Positions 1 through 7,657 of a DNA stretch of 35,178 nt are shown piece by piece. How positions within the stretch are numbered: the stretch's first letter is position 1; every line of letters begins with the position of its first letter. The translations under genes and the position numbers were made by a program. The DNA comes from Bacillota bacterium (GTDB lineage: Bacteria > Bacillota > Clostridia > Clostridiales > Clostridiaceae). The DNA is taken from assembly GCA_023427705.1 (NCBI GenBank), contig JAEZAL010000128.1:1-35178 (forward strand), read 5' to 3'. Under the pieces are notes generated by a model, which ran no database searches, was not told where the DNA came from, and saw nothing but the letters and a program-made list of their open reading frames with translations.

Positions 1-1395
1 GATTTACATGCAAAAAGAGTTTTACCAGGATTTGATGAAAATGCTAAAATAAAATTACTTCAAAAATTAAAAGAAAAGGTTGAAGTTGTTATTTGTGTTT
101 ATGCTGGTGACATAGAAAGAAATAAAATTAGAGGTGACTTTGGTATTACATATGATTTGGAAGTTTTAAGATTAATAGATGATTTTAGAGCTTACGAATT
201 AGATGTAAATAGTGTTGTAATAACTAGATACGACGGGCAACCTGCAACAACAGTATTTATTAATAAACTTGAAAGACGAGGAATTAAAGTTTATAAACAT
301 AAAGCAACAGCTGGTTATCCAACAGATGTAGATACAATAGTTAGTGAAGAGGGCTATGGACAAAATCCATATATTGAAACATCAAAGCCAATAGTAGTGG
401 TTACTGCACCTGGACCTGGAAGTGGTAAATTAGCAACATGTTTAAGTCAGCTATATCATGAAAATAAAAGAGGAAACGTAGCTGGATATTCTAAATTCGA
501 AACTTTCCCAGTATGGAATGTTCCATTAAAGCATCCACTAAATATTGCATATGAAGCAGCCACTGTAGATTTAAAAGATGTAAATATGATAGATTCATTC
601 CATTTTGATGCTTATAATGAAGTTGCTGTTAATTATAATAGAGATATAGAGAGTTTCCCTGTATTAAAAAGAATAATAGAAAAAATTACTGGAAAAGAAT
701 CAATCTATAAATCACCAACTGATATGGGAGTAAATAGAGTTGGTTTTGGAATTATAAATGATGATATAGTTAAAGAAGCTTCTAAGCAAGAAATAATTAG
801 AAGATATTTTAAAACTATATGTGAATATAAAAAAGGATACATAGATAAGGATACTGCAAATAGAGCAAAGCTAATAATGGAAGAGTTAAACTTAAAAGAA
901 AGTGATAGAGCTGTTGTTACAGAGGCAAGAGAGTATTCTTTAAAGAAAAAAATTGAACATAAAAAAAGTGATATATTCTCTGCAGTATCATTACAATTGA
1001 ATGATGGAACTATAATTAATGGACGAGAATCTGAAATAATGGATGCACCAGCAGCAGTAATTTTAAATTCTATAAAGCATTTAGCTAATATTTCTGACGA
1101 TATCCATTTAATATCTCCAGTTATACTAGAACCAATACAAAATCTAAAGATTAATACATTAGGCATTAAAAATACAGTATTAAATTGTGAAGAAATATTA
1201 ATAGCATTAAGTATATGTGCTGCTACTAATCCAACTGCACAAGTTGCGTTAAGTAAGCTAGCAAATTTAAAAGGATGTCAAGCACATTCAACTACTATAA
1301 TATCTAATAATGATGAACAAACATTTAGAAGATTAGAAATAGATATTACCTGTGATCCAGAATATCAAAGTAAAAATTTATATTATAATAACTAA
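1..1395 (+). CDS. DUF1846 domain-containing protein, 5' end outside window
   Basis: The reading frame is open from base 1 and ends at a TAA at 1393-1395, giving 464 residues. Members of this family (UPF0371/DUF1846) are about 500 residues, so roughly the first 35-40 residues lie to the left of the window. Segments that match the family as I know it are YDLEVLRLIDDFRAYELDVN, the VVITRYDGQPAT stretch, and VTAPGPGSGKLATCLSQLYH with its P-loop-like GPGSGK. The biochemical role of the family is not established, so no function is assigned. An internal TTG at 157 could be taken as a start, but the frame upstream continues family-like sequence (VYAGDIERNKIRGDFGITYD), so 157 is not the true start. A terminator follows directly. 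Identity as DUF1846 is fairly secure; function is unknown. Confidence 0.88.
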   Translation, partial: DLHAKRVLPGFDENAKIKLLQKLKEKVEVVICVYAGDIERNKIRGDFGITYDLEVLRLIDDFRAYELDVNSVVITRYDGQPATTVFINKLERRGIKVYKHKATAGYPTDVDTIVSEEGYGQNPYIETSKPIVVVTAPGPGSGKLATCLSQLYHENKRGNVAGYSKFETFPVWNVPLKHPLNIAYEAATVDLKDVNMIDSFHFDAYNEVAVNYNRDIESFPVLKRIIEKITGKESIYKSPTDMGVNRVGFGIINDDIVKEASKQEIIRRYFKTICEYKKGYIDKDTANRAKLIMEELNLKESDRAVVTEAREYSLKKKIEHKKSDIFSAVSLQLNDGTIINGRESEIMDAPAAVILNSIKHLANISDDIHLISPVILEPIQNLKINTLGIKNTVLNCEEILIALSICAATNPTAQVALSKLANLKGCQAHSTTIISNNDEQTFRRLEIDITCDPEYQSKNLYYNN

Positions 1396-1400
1396 TATAC

Positions 1401-1435
1401 AATGAAGCTGCTTTAAAGTAGCTTCATTATTTTTT
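1401..1435 (+). terminator. Rho-independent terminator after the DUF1846 gene
   Basis: Arms AATGAAGCTGC and GTAGCTTCATT (11 bp with one G-U pair) enclose a six-base loop and are followed by ATTTTTT. It lies six bases past the stop codon and separates this gene from RNase J. Confidence 0.85.
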
Positions 1436-1499
1436 ACATTATTTATTTAAAATCGTTCTTTTGGGAAATACTACTCTTAACAGAATAGGAGGTTTCGTT

Positions 1500-3164
1500 A
1501 TGGAAAAAGAATGTTTAGTGAAAGTTATTCCATTAGGTGGAGTTGGTGAAATAGGAAAAAATATAACTGCTATTGAAGTAGAAAATGAAATAATAGTAAT
1601 AGATTGTGGGATTGCCTTCCCTGATGAAGAAATGTATGGTGTGGATCTTATAATACCAGATATATCATATTTAATACAAAATGAAAAAAAAGTTAAAGGT
1701 TTTTTTATAACACATGGTCATGAAGATCATATAGGAGCAATACCATATATTTTAAAGCAAATGAACGTACCTATATATGGAAGTAAATTAGCATTAGCTA
1801 TAATAGAGACAAAACTTAAAGAGCATAATTTACTAGATATAACTAAGCTTATTAGTGTTGATCCAGGTTCAAAAGTAAATTTTGATAGTTTAAGTATTGA
1901 ATTTATTCAAAGTACTCATAGTATTGCAGAATCATGTTGTTTATCAATTACAACTCCTATAGGGGTTATATTTCATACTGGAGATTTTAAAATTGATTTA
2001 ACACCTATTGACGAGAAGGTAATAGATTTAGATAGGATTTCTACTATAGGAAGAGAAGGAGTATTATTATTAATGGCTGACAGTACTAATGTTGAGAGAA
2101 GTGGATATACAATGTCAGAAAGATCAATAGGTAATACTTTTGATAGAATTTTTAGAGGAGCTAAAGGAAGAATAATTATAGCTACATTTGCTTCAAATAT
2201 TCATAGAATGCAGCAAATTGTAAATTCTTCTTTAGAATGTAATAGAAGAATAGCATTTTCAGGTAGAAGTATGGAAAGTATATCTAAGCTTGCTTTAGAA
2301 CTTGGATATTTACATATTCCTGAAGATATGATTATAGAAATTGATGATATTAACAACTATAATAATGAAAATATAACTATAATAACTACAGGAAGCCAAG
2401 GAGAACCTATGGCAGCTTTGGCTAGGATAGCGTATGGTAATCATAAAAAAATAAAAATACAAAGCGATGATTTGTTTGTAATATCAGCTTCACCGATTCC
2501 AGGTAATGATAAGCTTATTTCAAAAGTAATAAATGAATTATTTAAAAAGGGTGCTGAAGTTATTTATGAAGATTTAGAAGAGGTTCATGTTTCAGGTCAT
2601 GCATATAGGGAAGAATTAAAATTAATACATAGACTAATTAAACCAAAATATTTTATGCCTGTTCATGGAGAATACAGACATTTAAAACATCATAAGGATT
2701 TGGCAATTACACTTGGAATGAATAATAAAGATGTATTTATATTAGAAAGAGGTCAAGTATTGCAAATTGATAGTCAAGATGCAAAAATAGCAGGAAAAGT
2801 TCCTTCAGGAACAATATTAGTTGATGGATTAGGTGTAGGAGACGTAGGAACTTTAGTATTAAGGGATAGGAAGCACTTAGCTCAAGATGGATTAGTTAAT
2901 ATTGTAGTTACAATAGAAAAAGAAAGTTATGCTATAATAGCTGGGCCTGATATAATCACAAGAGGGTTTGTTTATGTAAAAGAATCAGAAGAATTAATTA
3001 ATGAACTTAAAGAAATAGCAACTGAAGAACTACAAAATTGTTTAGATGAAAAAATACTTGAATGGTATCTAATAAAAACTAATATAAAGAAGGCTTTAGA
3101 AAGATTTATATATGATAAAACTAAAAGAAGACCAACAATTATACCAATTATTATGGAAATTTAG
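1500..3164 (+). CDS. rnj: Ribonuclease J (beta-CASP metallo-beta-lactamase RNase)
   Basis: This 554-residue protein matches the usual RNase J length (about 555). RNase J has 5'-to-3' exonuclease and endonuclease activity in mRNA decay and rRNA/tRNA maturation in Firmicutes. The metal-binding motif HGHEDH is intact near residue 75, followed by the HTGDFKID motif, MADSTNVERSGYT at the start of the beta-CASP domain, and SGHAYREEL...FMPVHGEYRH. Because HxHxDH is complete, this looks like the active J1 type rather than a J2 with an eroded site. The start is the ATG at 1500 with TAGGAGG at 1486-1492; a TTG 13 codons upstream is in frame but lacks a ribosome binding site. The next gene begins 48 bases downstream with no terminator between, so co-transcription with the HAD phosphatase is possible. 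Confidence 0.95.
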   Translation: MEKECLVKVIPLGGVGEIGKNITAIEVENEIIVIDCGIAFPDEEMYGVDLIIPDISYLIQNEKKVKGFFITHGHEDHIGAIPYILKQMNVPIYGSKLALAIIETKLKEHNLLDITKLISVDPGSKVNFDSLSIEFIQSTHSIAESCCLSITTPIGVIFHTGDFKIDLTPIDEKVIDLDRISTIGREGVLLLMADSTNVERSGYTMSERSIGNTFDRIFRGAKGRIIIATFASNIHRMQQIVNSSLECNRRIAFSGRSMESISKLALELGYLHIPEDMIIEIDDINNYNNENITIITTGSQGEPMAALARIAYGNHKKIKIQSDDLFVISASPIPGNDKLISKVINELFKKGAEVIYEDLEEVHVSGHAYREELKLIHRLIKPKYFMPVHGEYRHLKHHKDLAITLGMNNKDVFILERGQVLQIDSQDAKIAGKVPSGTILVDGLGVGDVGTLVLRDRKHLAQDGLVNIVVTIEKESYAIIAGPDIITRGFVYVKESEELINELKEIATEELQNCLDEKILEWYLIKTNIKKALERFIYDKTKRRPTIIPIIMEI

Positions 3165-3212
3165 TAAAAATAATATATAATATAATATAAAAATAGAAAT
3201 GGAGGGGTTTTA

Positions 3213-3941
3213 ATGAAAAAAATTGCAGCATTTTTTGATATCGATGGAACAATATATAGAGAAGGATTAATTACCGAAGTTTTTAAGAAGATTATAAAGT
3301 ATGAATTAGTAAGTGAAAACAAATGGTATAAAGAAGTAAGACCTGCTTACTTAAAGTGGGATAAAAGACAAGGTGATTATGATACATACTTACTAAAAAT
3401 GGTAGATATATATACTGAAGCTATAAAAGGAATTGATGAATTTCATATAGATTATATAGCAAATAAAGTTATAGAGCAAAAGGGTGATAGAGTTTATACT
3501 TTTAGTAGAGAACGAATTAAATGGCATCAAGAACAAGGTCATATGGTTATTGCAATTTCAGGTTCACCTAATGCATTAGTAAGAGAAATGTCTAAAAAAT
3601 ACAATATGGATGATTATAAGGGCACAATATATAAATTAGATGGTAATAATAAGTATAGTGGTGAAGTAATTCCGATGTGGGATCATGAAAGCAAATTGTC
3701 AGCTATAAAAGAATTTGAAAAGAAGTATAATATTGACCTAAGTAAGAGCTATGCATATGGAGATACATCAGGAGACATAACAATGTTTAAATCTGTAGGA
3801 ATACCTTATGCAATAAATCCAACTAAAGAACTTTTAGATAAGGTTATGAAAAATGAAGAAATAAAAAATAAGATTAAAGTTATAGTTGAGCGTAAAGATG
3901 TAACTTATAGCTTAGATGTTAATTGTATAAATCTTTTATAA
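3213..3941 (+). CDS. HAD-IB family phosphatase (SerB-like fold)
   Basis: The 242-residue product has all HAD signatures: motif I FDIDGT with nucleophile Asp9 and acid/base Asp11, motif II Ser in AISGSPNAL, a conserved lysine in the ESKLSAIKEF region and motif IV AYGDTSGDITMF. The alpha-helical cap between motifs I and II and the length fit the HAD subfamily IB group, which includes phosphoserine phosphatases and small-molecule phosphatases. The real substrate cannot be read from sequence. The ATG follows GGAGGGG with good spacing. The gene lies 48 bases after RNase J and may share its transcript; a separate promoter follows the gene, suggesting its transcript need not extend further. Confidence 0.85.
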   Translation: MKKIAAFFDIDGTIYREGLITEVFKKIIKYELVSENKWYKEVRPAYLKWDKRQGDYDTYLLKMVDIYTEAIKGIDEFHIDYIANKVIEQKGDRVYTFSRERIKWHQEQGHMVIAISGSPNALVREMSKKYNMDDYKGTIYKLDGNNKYSGEVIPMWDHESKLSAIKEFEKKYNIDLSKSYAYGDTSGDITMFKSVGIPYAINPTKELLDKVMKNEEIKNKIKVIVERKDVTYSLDVNCINLL

Positions 3942-3945
3942 GAAA

Positions 3946-3974
3946 TAGACAATATACTTCTTAGGTTATATAAT
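3946..3974 (+). promoter_or_regulatory. Sigma-A-type promoter upstream of the 169-residue hypothetical
   Basis: TAGACA at 3946-3951 and TATAAT at 3969-3974 are separated by 17 bases. A transcript would start about 35 bases before the ATG at 4018. Confidence 0.55.
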
Positions 3975-4017
3975 ATTAAAGAAATATTGCATATAATATT
4001 ATTTTAAGGAGAAAAAC

Positions 4018-4527
4018 ATGCTAACTATAGACAACAAAGTAATTGAAGAAAAAATTAAGCAGTTAAGAAAAGCTATTGAAATTGTTGGAGGAAAATCTTT
4101 ATTAGATGAGTTTAAAAATAATGGAGATTTAGCTAATTATATTCTAAATAGTTCTTTTCAAGGAGAAAAAGCTACATTTAATATAATGAATAATGAATAT
4201 TCAGTAAATGAATTATTCAAGTTAAAATTAGATTATGAAAAAAATTATATAAAAACCAAAAAAGTATATATAGAAAAAATAGTATACAAGATAAAAGAGT
4301 ATAATACTTATTTAGACTCTTTAATAAGAAAGTATAGAAAAAATGGTGGATTAGAAGAGTTTAGAAGTATTAAAGAAGAAATTGATTTAAGGTATCATAA
4401 GGATATTAATAGTTTTCTACTTAATAAAATAGACAGTGAAATTGAAAATAGTAATGACTTTTACGGTGAATATTTAGGTTCAAAAAAAGAAGATTTTATA
4501 AATTCTATAATATGTTCTATAGTTTAA
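4018..4527 (+). CDS. Hypothetical protein, coiled-coil-like, 169 residues
   Basis: I do not recognise this protein. It has a clear start (TTTTAAGGAG, then ATG), its own promoter and typical clostridial codon use, so it is a real gene. The product is strongly charged and rich in Lys, Glu, Ile and Asn, with no signal peptide, membrane segment or cysteine cluster. The stretch from about residue 65 to 130 (YEKNYIKTKKVYIEKIVYKIKE onward) is predicted by eye to be long helices with heptad-like spacing. The first 50 residues (KIKQLRKAIEIVGGKSLLDEF) look like a small globular helical region. The next gene, a tiny basic protein, begins 62 bases downstream. No function is assigned. Confidence 0.75.
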   Translation: MLTIDNKVIEEKIKQLRKAIEIVGGKSLLDEFKNNGDLANYILNSSFQGEKATFNIMNNEYSVNELFKLKLDYEKNYIKTKKVYIEKIVYKIKEYNTYLDSLIRKYRKNGGLEEFRSIKEEIDLRYHKDINSFLLNKIDSEIENSNDFYGEYLGSKKEDFINSIICSIV

Positions 4528-4540
4528 ATCATAAAATAAA

Positions 4541-4585
4541 CTCTTAAGGGCAAAATAATACCGAAGTACAACCTTAGGAGGGAGT
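4541..4585 (+). promoter_or_regulatory. Hairpin covering the ribosome binding site of the small basic ORF
   Basis: CTCTTAAGG (4541-4549) can pair with CCTTAGGAG (4572-4580), 9 bp with one G-U pair and a 22-base loop. The right arm includes part of the AGGAGGGAG ribosome binding site at 4577-4585 of the 51-residue ORF. It could limit translation, or simply be chance; no known riboswitch motif was recognised in the loop. Confidence 0.4.
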
Positions 4586-4589
4586 AATT

Positions 4590-4745
4590 ATGAGTAACAA
4601 ACTAATGAAAAAAGTAAAAAGAACATTAAAAAACGGCCGAGCTAAAAGCATGATATTAGTAGAAATGGCTGATGATTTTATGGATATTATTCAAAATGCA
4701 AAGACATATAAGAGAATAAACAAACAAAGAAAAAAATTTAAATAG
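4590..4745 (+). CDS. Small basic protein, 51 residues, unknown function
   Basis: This short frame starts with ATG after a very strong AGGAGGGAG and ends five bases into the spacer before a perfect terminator hairpin. The product (beginning MSNKLMKKVKRTLKNGRAKS) is very basic, with Lys/Arg clusters at both ends and an acidic-hydrophobic centre (LVEMADDFMDIIQ). There is no signal peptide, membrane segment or cysteine. Such a charge pattern could mean nucleic-acid or ribosome binding, but that is inference only. I do not recognise a family. Support for it being a gene comes from the ribosome binding site, position in front of a terminator, and lack of any competing frame. Confidence 0.6.
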   Translation: MSNKLMKKVKRTLKNGRAKSMILVEMADDFMDIIQNAKTYKRINKQRKKFK

Positions 4746-4752
4746 TAAAAAG

Positions 4753-4783
4753 TAATAGCTTAAGCCTAAGGCTTAAGCTATTA
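4753..4783. terminator. Bidirectional terminator hairpin between convergent genes
   Basis: A perfect 14-bp inverted repeat (arm TAATAGCTTAAGCC, loop TAA) lies between the small basic ORF and the end of the threonine ammonia-lyase gene. It is followed by TTTTAAT on the plus strand and by ACTTTTTAC on the minus strand, so it can serve both directions. Confidence 0.8.
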
Positions 4784-4785
4784 TT

Positions 4786-5985
4786 TTAATACATTTGCTT
4801 AATTGTAAATCCATGGTTATTTAAAGTATCTTTTATTAACTCAATATGATTAAGCCCATTAGTTTCAACAGTAACCTCTAATAGAACATTTTTTAATCTA
4901 TTGGATGCTTTAAATTGATTATGTTCTAGCTGTACAACATTTGCATTTAATTCAGATAATATCTTGGATATTTCTTGGAGTTGTCCAGGAATATCAGGAA
5001 GCTCTACTGAAAAACAGAAAAGTCGTCCTCTTTCAACTAACCCATCACTTATTAAAGATGATATTGTTAGCATATCAATATTTCCACCACTAATTATCGA
5101 TACAACTTTTTTATTACATAAATTTAATTTTCTTAAAGCAGCTAATGAAGCTGCACCAGATGCTTCAGCTAATAACTTATGCTTTTCACACAAGATTAAA
5201 AATGCTTCAGCAATTTCTTTATCAGATACTGTTACAATATCATCTACATATTCTCTTATTAAGTTAAAAGTCAATTCTCCAGGACTTTTAACAGCTATAC
5301 CATCTGCAATTGTATTTACTGATGATAAAGATATTAGACTTCCACTTTTAAAGCTTTCCTCCATTGCATTAGCACCTTCAGCTTGCACGCCTATTATTTT
5401 AATATTTGGATTAATTTCTTTAGCCGCTAAGGATATTCCACTAATTAATCCACCACCACCGATTGGACATACTATAACATCAACATCATTAAGATCTTCT
5501 AATATTTCTAAGGCTATAGTACCTTGTCCATAAATAATACTAATATCATTAAATGGATGTATGAAAATAGCGTCTTTTTCAGATTCAATAGATTTTGCTT
5601 TTAAATAAGCATCATCATAGCAAGTACCACTTAAAACAACATTTCCACCAAAACCTTGAGTTGATTGAATTTTTAAATATGGTGTATTCTTGGGCATAAC
5701 AATGGTTGAATAAACCCCAAGAAGATTAGCAGCATAAGCAACTCCTTGAGCATGGTTACCTGCAGATGAGCATACAACACCTTTTAATTTTTCATCTTCA
5801 CTTAATGACCTTATTTTATTAAGAGCGCCTCTTATTTTATAAGCACCAGTTAGTTGTAAATTTTCACATTTCATATAAACTGAACAATTATTGATTGATG
5901 AAAAAACATTACTATGTATTAAAGGGGTTTTGTTAATAACATCTTTTATATTTTCTCTTGCCTTTTTAATTTCTTTTAAATGCAT
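4786..5985 (-). CDS. ilvA: Threonine ammonia-lyase (threonine dehydratase) with C-terminal ACT-type domain
   Basis: The 399-residue product deaminates threonine (and usually serine) to 2-oxobutyrate with PLP. The PLP lysine is Lys50 in TGAYKIRGA, the phosphate-binding SSAGNHAQGVAYAA loop and the glycine loop PIGGGGLISG are intact, and SGGNID near residue 300 completes the fold type II core. Residues from about 325 to the end form one ACT-like domain beginning FCFSVELPDIPGQLQEIS. This single-ACT length class is typical of medium-form or catabolic enzymes, not the 500-residue biosynthetic IlvA. The ATG at 5983-5985 has GAGGTGG eight bases upstream. No ilv or other amino-acid biosynthetic genes are adjacent, which suits a catabolic role feeding 2-oxobutyrate to fermentation, but this is inferred. 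Confidence 0.92.
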   Translation of the reverse strand: MHLKEIKKARENIKDVINKTPLIHSNVFSSINNCSVYMKCENLQLTGAYKIRGALNKIRSLSEDEKLKGVVCSSAGNHAQGVAYAANLLGVYSTIVMPKNTPYLKIQSTQGFGGNVVLSGTCYDDAYLKAKSIESEKDAIFIHPFNDISIIYGQGTIALEILEDLNDVDVIVCPIGGGGLISGISLAAKEINPNIKIIGVQAEGANAMEESFKSGSLISLSSVNTIADGIAVKSPGELTFNLIREYVDDIVTVSDKEIAEAFLILCEKHKLLAEASGAASLAALRKLNLCNKKVVSIISGGNIDMLTISSLISDGLVERGRLFCFSVELPDIPGQLQEISKILSELNANVVQLEHNQFKASNRLKNVLLEVTVETNGLNHIELIKDTLNNHGFTIKQMY

Positions 5986-6120
5986 ATGTTTCCACCTCTA
6001 GAAAATTTTATTATAAACATTATATCATTGGATAATAAATATATGAAGATTTAAAATTTTTAGAAAGTATAATTTATTGAAAATAATATAAAAATAATAT
6101 AAAAGAAAGGAGGAATTTAA

Positions 6121-6282
6121 GTGGATAAGAATTTACTTGATTTATGTAATGTTGGAAATTTTACTAAGATTGCAGTAAAAAGATTTGAAGAAAATATAGT
6201 TAATAAAACAAATTATTTAGAAAGTGTTAAAAAAAGTAGTCTAGGAGAGGAATATGACTTTAAGGAGGATTCAAATGAATAG
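6121..6282 (+). CDS. Small GTG-start ORF overlapping the downstream dehydrogenase start
   Basis: A GTG at 6121 is preceded by a near-ideal AAAGGAGG (6106-6113) with seven-base spacing and opens a 53-codon frame ending with TAG at 6280-6282. The product is acidic, without a signal peptide or membrane segment, and has one cysteine (LLDLCNVGNF). Its last eight bases overlap the ATG (6275) of the short-chain dehydrogenase, whose own ribosome binding site lies inside this ORF. This arrangement suggests translational coupling. I recognise no family. It could be a real small protein or a leader peptide governing dehydrogenase translation. Confidence 0.6.
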   Translation: MDKNLLDLCNVGNFTKIAVKRFEENIVNKTNYLESVKKSSLGEEYDFKEDSNE

Positions 6283-7138
6283 TAACTTCCCTAAAAGTTT
6301 TCCAGCTCAAAAGCAAAATGTACAACCAGGAATAGAAGAGAATATGAATCCTAAACCTGTTTATAAAAATGATAATTTATCTAATCAAGGAAAGCTTAAA
6401 GATAAAGTTGCCATTATTACTGGTGGAGATAGTGGAATAGGCAGAGCAGTTGCTATTGCGTATGCTAAGGAAGGTGCTAAAGTAGCTATTATATATCTAA
6501 ATGAACATAAAGATGCTGAAATTACAAAAAATGAAATTGAATCTTTAGGTGGTGAATGCCTTTTATTAAATGGAGATATAGGCGATGAGGAATTTTGCAT
6601 AAATGCTATAAATAATATTAAAAGCAAATTTAATAAAATTAATATTATAGTAAATAATTCAGCAGAGCAACATACCTGTAACAGTTTAGAGGATATAACA
6701 ACTGAACAGTTTCAAAAGACATTTAAAACTAATGTATTTGGGGCATTTTATATTACAAAGCAAGCATTAAAATATTTATCAGATGGAGATTGCATAATAA
6801 ACACAACATCCATTACTGCTTATAAAGGAAATGAAAAGCTAATAGATTATTCCATGACTAAAGGAGCATTAACAACATTTACACGTTCATTAGCTTTAAA
6901 TTTAGTTGGTAAAGGAATAAGAGTAAATGCAGTTGCGCCAGGGCCGGTTTGGACACCACTTATACCAGCTTCATTTGATGAGGTGCAAGTATCTATGTTT
7001 GGTCAAAATAATCCTATGAAAAGACCTGCTCAACCTGTAGAAATAGCTGAAGCATATGTTTTCTTAGCTAGTGAAGGAGCTAGCTTTATAACTGGTGAAA
7101 CTATACATATAAATGGTGGAGAAATAGTTAATTCTTAA
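6275..7138 (+). CDS. Short-chain dehydrogenase/reductase of the YhdF/YghA type
   Basis: A 287-residue NAD(P)-dependent oxidoreductase. After an N-terminal extension of about 45 residues rich in Pro, Asn and Gln, typical of the YhdF/YghA/general-stress-protein-39 subgroup, comes the Rossmann motif TGGDSGIGRAVA. The NNSAEQ segment, catalytic Ser in NTTSITAYKG, catalytic YSMTK and the PG motif (VAPGPVWTPL) follow in order. The substrate is unknown. I chose the ATG at 6275 because TAAGGAGG (6261-6268) lies six bases before it; the ATG at 6254 lacks a usable site. It overlaps the upstream small ORF by eight bases and is closed by a strong terminator. Confidence 0.9.
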   Translation: MNSNFPKSFPAQKQNVQPGIEENMNPKPVYKNDNLSNQGKLKDKVAIITGGDSGIGRAVAIAYAKEGAKVAIIYLNEHKDAEITKNEIESLGGECLLLNGDIGDEEFCINAINNIKSKFNKINIIVNNSAEQHTCNSLEDITTEQFQKTFKTNVFGAFYITKQALKYLSDGDCIINTTSITAYKGNEKLIDYSMTKGALTTFTRSLALNLVGKGIRVNAVAPGPVWTPLIPASFDEVQVSMFGQNNPMKRPAQPVEIAEAYVFLASEGASFITGETIHINGGEIVNS

Positions 7139-7140
7139 TT

Positions 7141-7169
7141 AAAGGAGCTGTTGAACAGCTCCTTTTTTA
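7141..7169 (+). terminator. Terminator after the short-chain dehydrogenase
   Basis: Arms AAAGGAGCTGT and ACAGCTCCTTT (11 bp, loop TGA) are followed directly by a U-tract. It begins two bases after the stop codon. Confidence 0.9.
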
Positions 7170-7178
7170 TTAGGTTAA

Positions 7179-7207
7179 TTGAAAATTATTACATTTTAGG
7201 GTATAAT
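7179..7207 (+). promoter_or_regulatory. Sigma-A-type promoter of the small membrane-anchored protein gene
   Basis: TTGAAA at 7179-7184 and TATAAT at 7202-7207 with a 17-base spacer, immediately after the previous terminator and 32 bases before the ATG at 7239. Confidence 0.7.
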
Positions 7208-7238
7208 TTAATTAAAATTAGTTAAAAGGGTGATTCAT

Positions 7239-7517
7239 ATGGAGTTGATTATTGTTTGTGTATTTTTTTATTTAGTATGTTCATGGCTTGGAAGCTCTAA
7301 CGGTAATAGCAGTTCTTATAATAATAACTATTATAAAAAGAAGTATTACAAAGGTAATACATTCTCATCTGGTAGAAATACTTTCAAATCTAATGGTAAT
7401 AAATCAGGTGATGATTTTGAAGAAGCTGTTAGTTTTTATGATAGAGAAGGAAATGAACATATAATAGATGATGACAACTACTGTGAAGATTGTGATGATT
7501 ACCATGACAATTATTAA
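7239..7517 (+). CDS. Small membrane-anchored low-complexity protein, 92 residues
   Basis: The ATG at 7239 follows AAAAGGGTGA; a GTG three codons upstream lies within that site and is unlikely. The first 18 residues (MELIIVCVFFYLVCSWLG) form a single hydrophobic helix that may be an uncleaved anchor or signal sequence. The next 50 residues are Ser, Asn, Tyr, Lys and Gly rich (YNNNYYKKKYYKG) and the C-terminus is strongly acidic with two closely spaced cysteines (NYCEDCDDYHDNY). No family is recognised. The CxxC with flanking His and Asp could bind metal, which is inference. It has its own promoter and a terminator, so it is a one-gene unit. Confidence 0.7.
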   Translation: MELIIVCVFFYLVCSWLGSSNGNSSSYNNNYYKKKYYKGNTFSSGRNTFKSNGNKSGDDFEEAVSFYDREGNEHIIDDDNYCEDCDDYHDNY

Positions 7518-7545
7518 TATTGGAGATAGTAAAACATTATTTAAT

Positions 7546-7577
7546 AAAGCTGTTACTTTTTTTAGTAACAGCTTTTC
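7546..7577 (+). terminator. Terminator after the small membrane-anchored protein
   Basis: A perfect 12-bp stem, AAAGCTGTTACT with AGTAACAGCTTT, loop TTTTTT, followed by a short TT. It sits between convergent genes and may act on either strand. Confidence 0.7.
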
Positions 7578-7657
7578 AAATTAAATCGAATTCAGTTAGA
7601 TTAAAGATACAACTTTTATTACTAGATTTTTATAAATAACAAAGTAAAGTTTTATTA

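Noticed and set aside
4964..5533. Plus-strand 189-codon frame within the threonine ammonia-lyase gene
   Set aside because: Antisense shadow of a gene with intact catalytic motifs; no start signals and no family resemblance.
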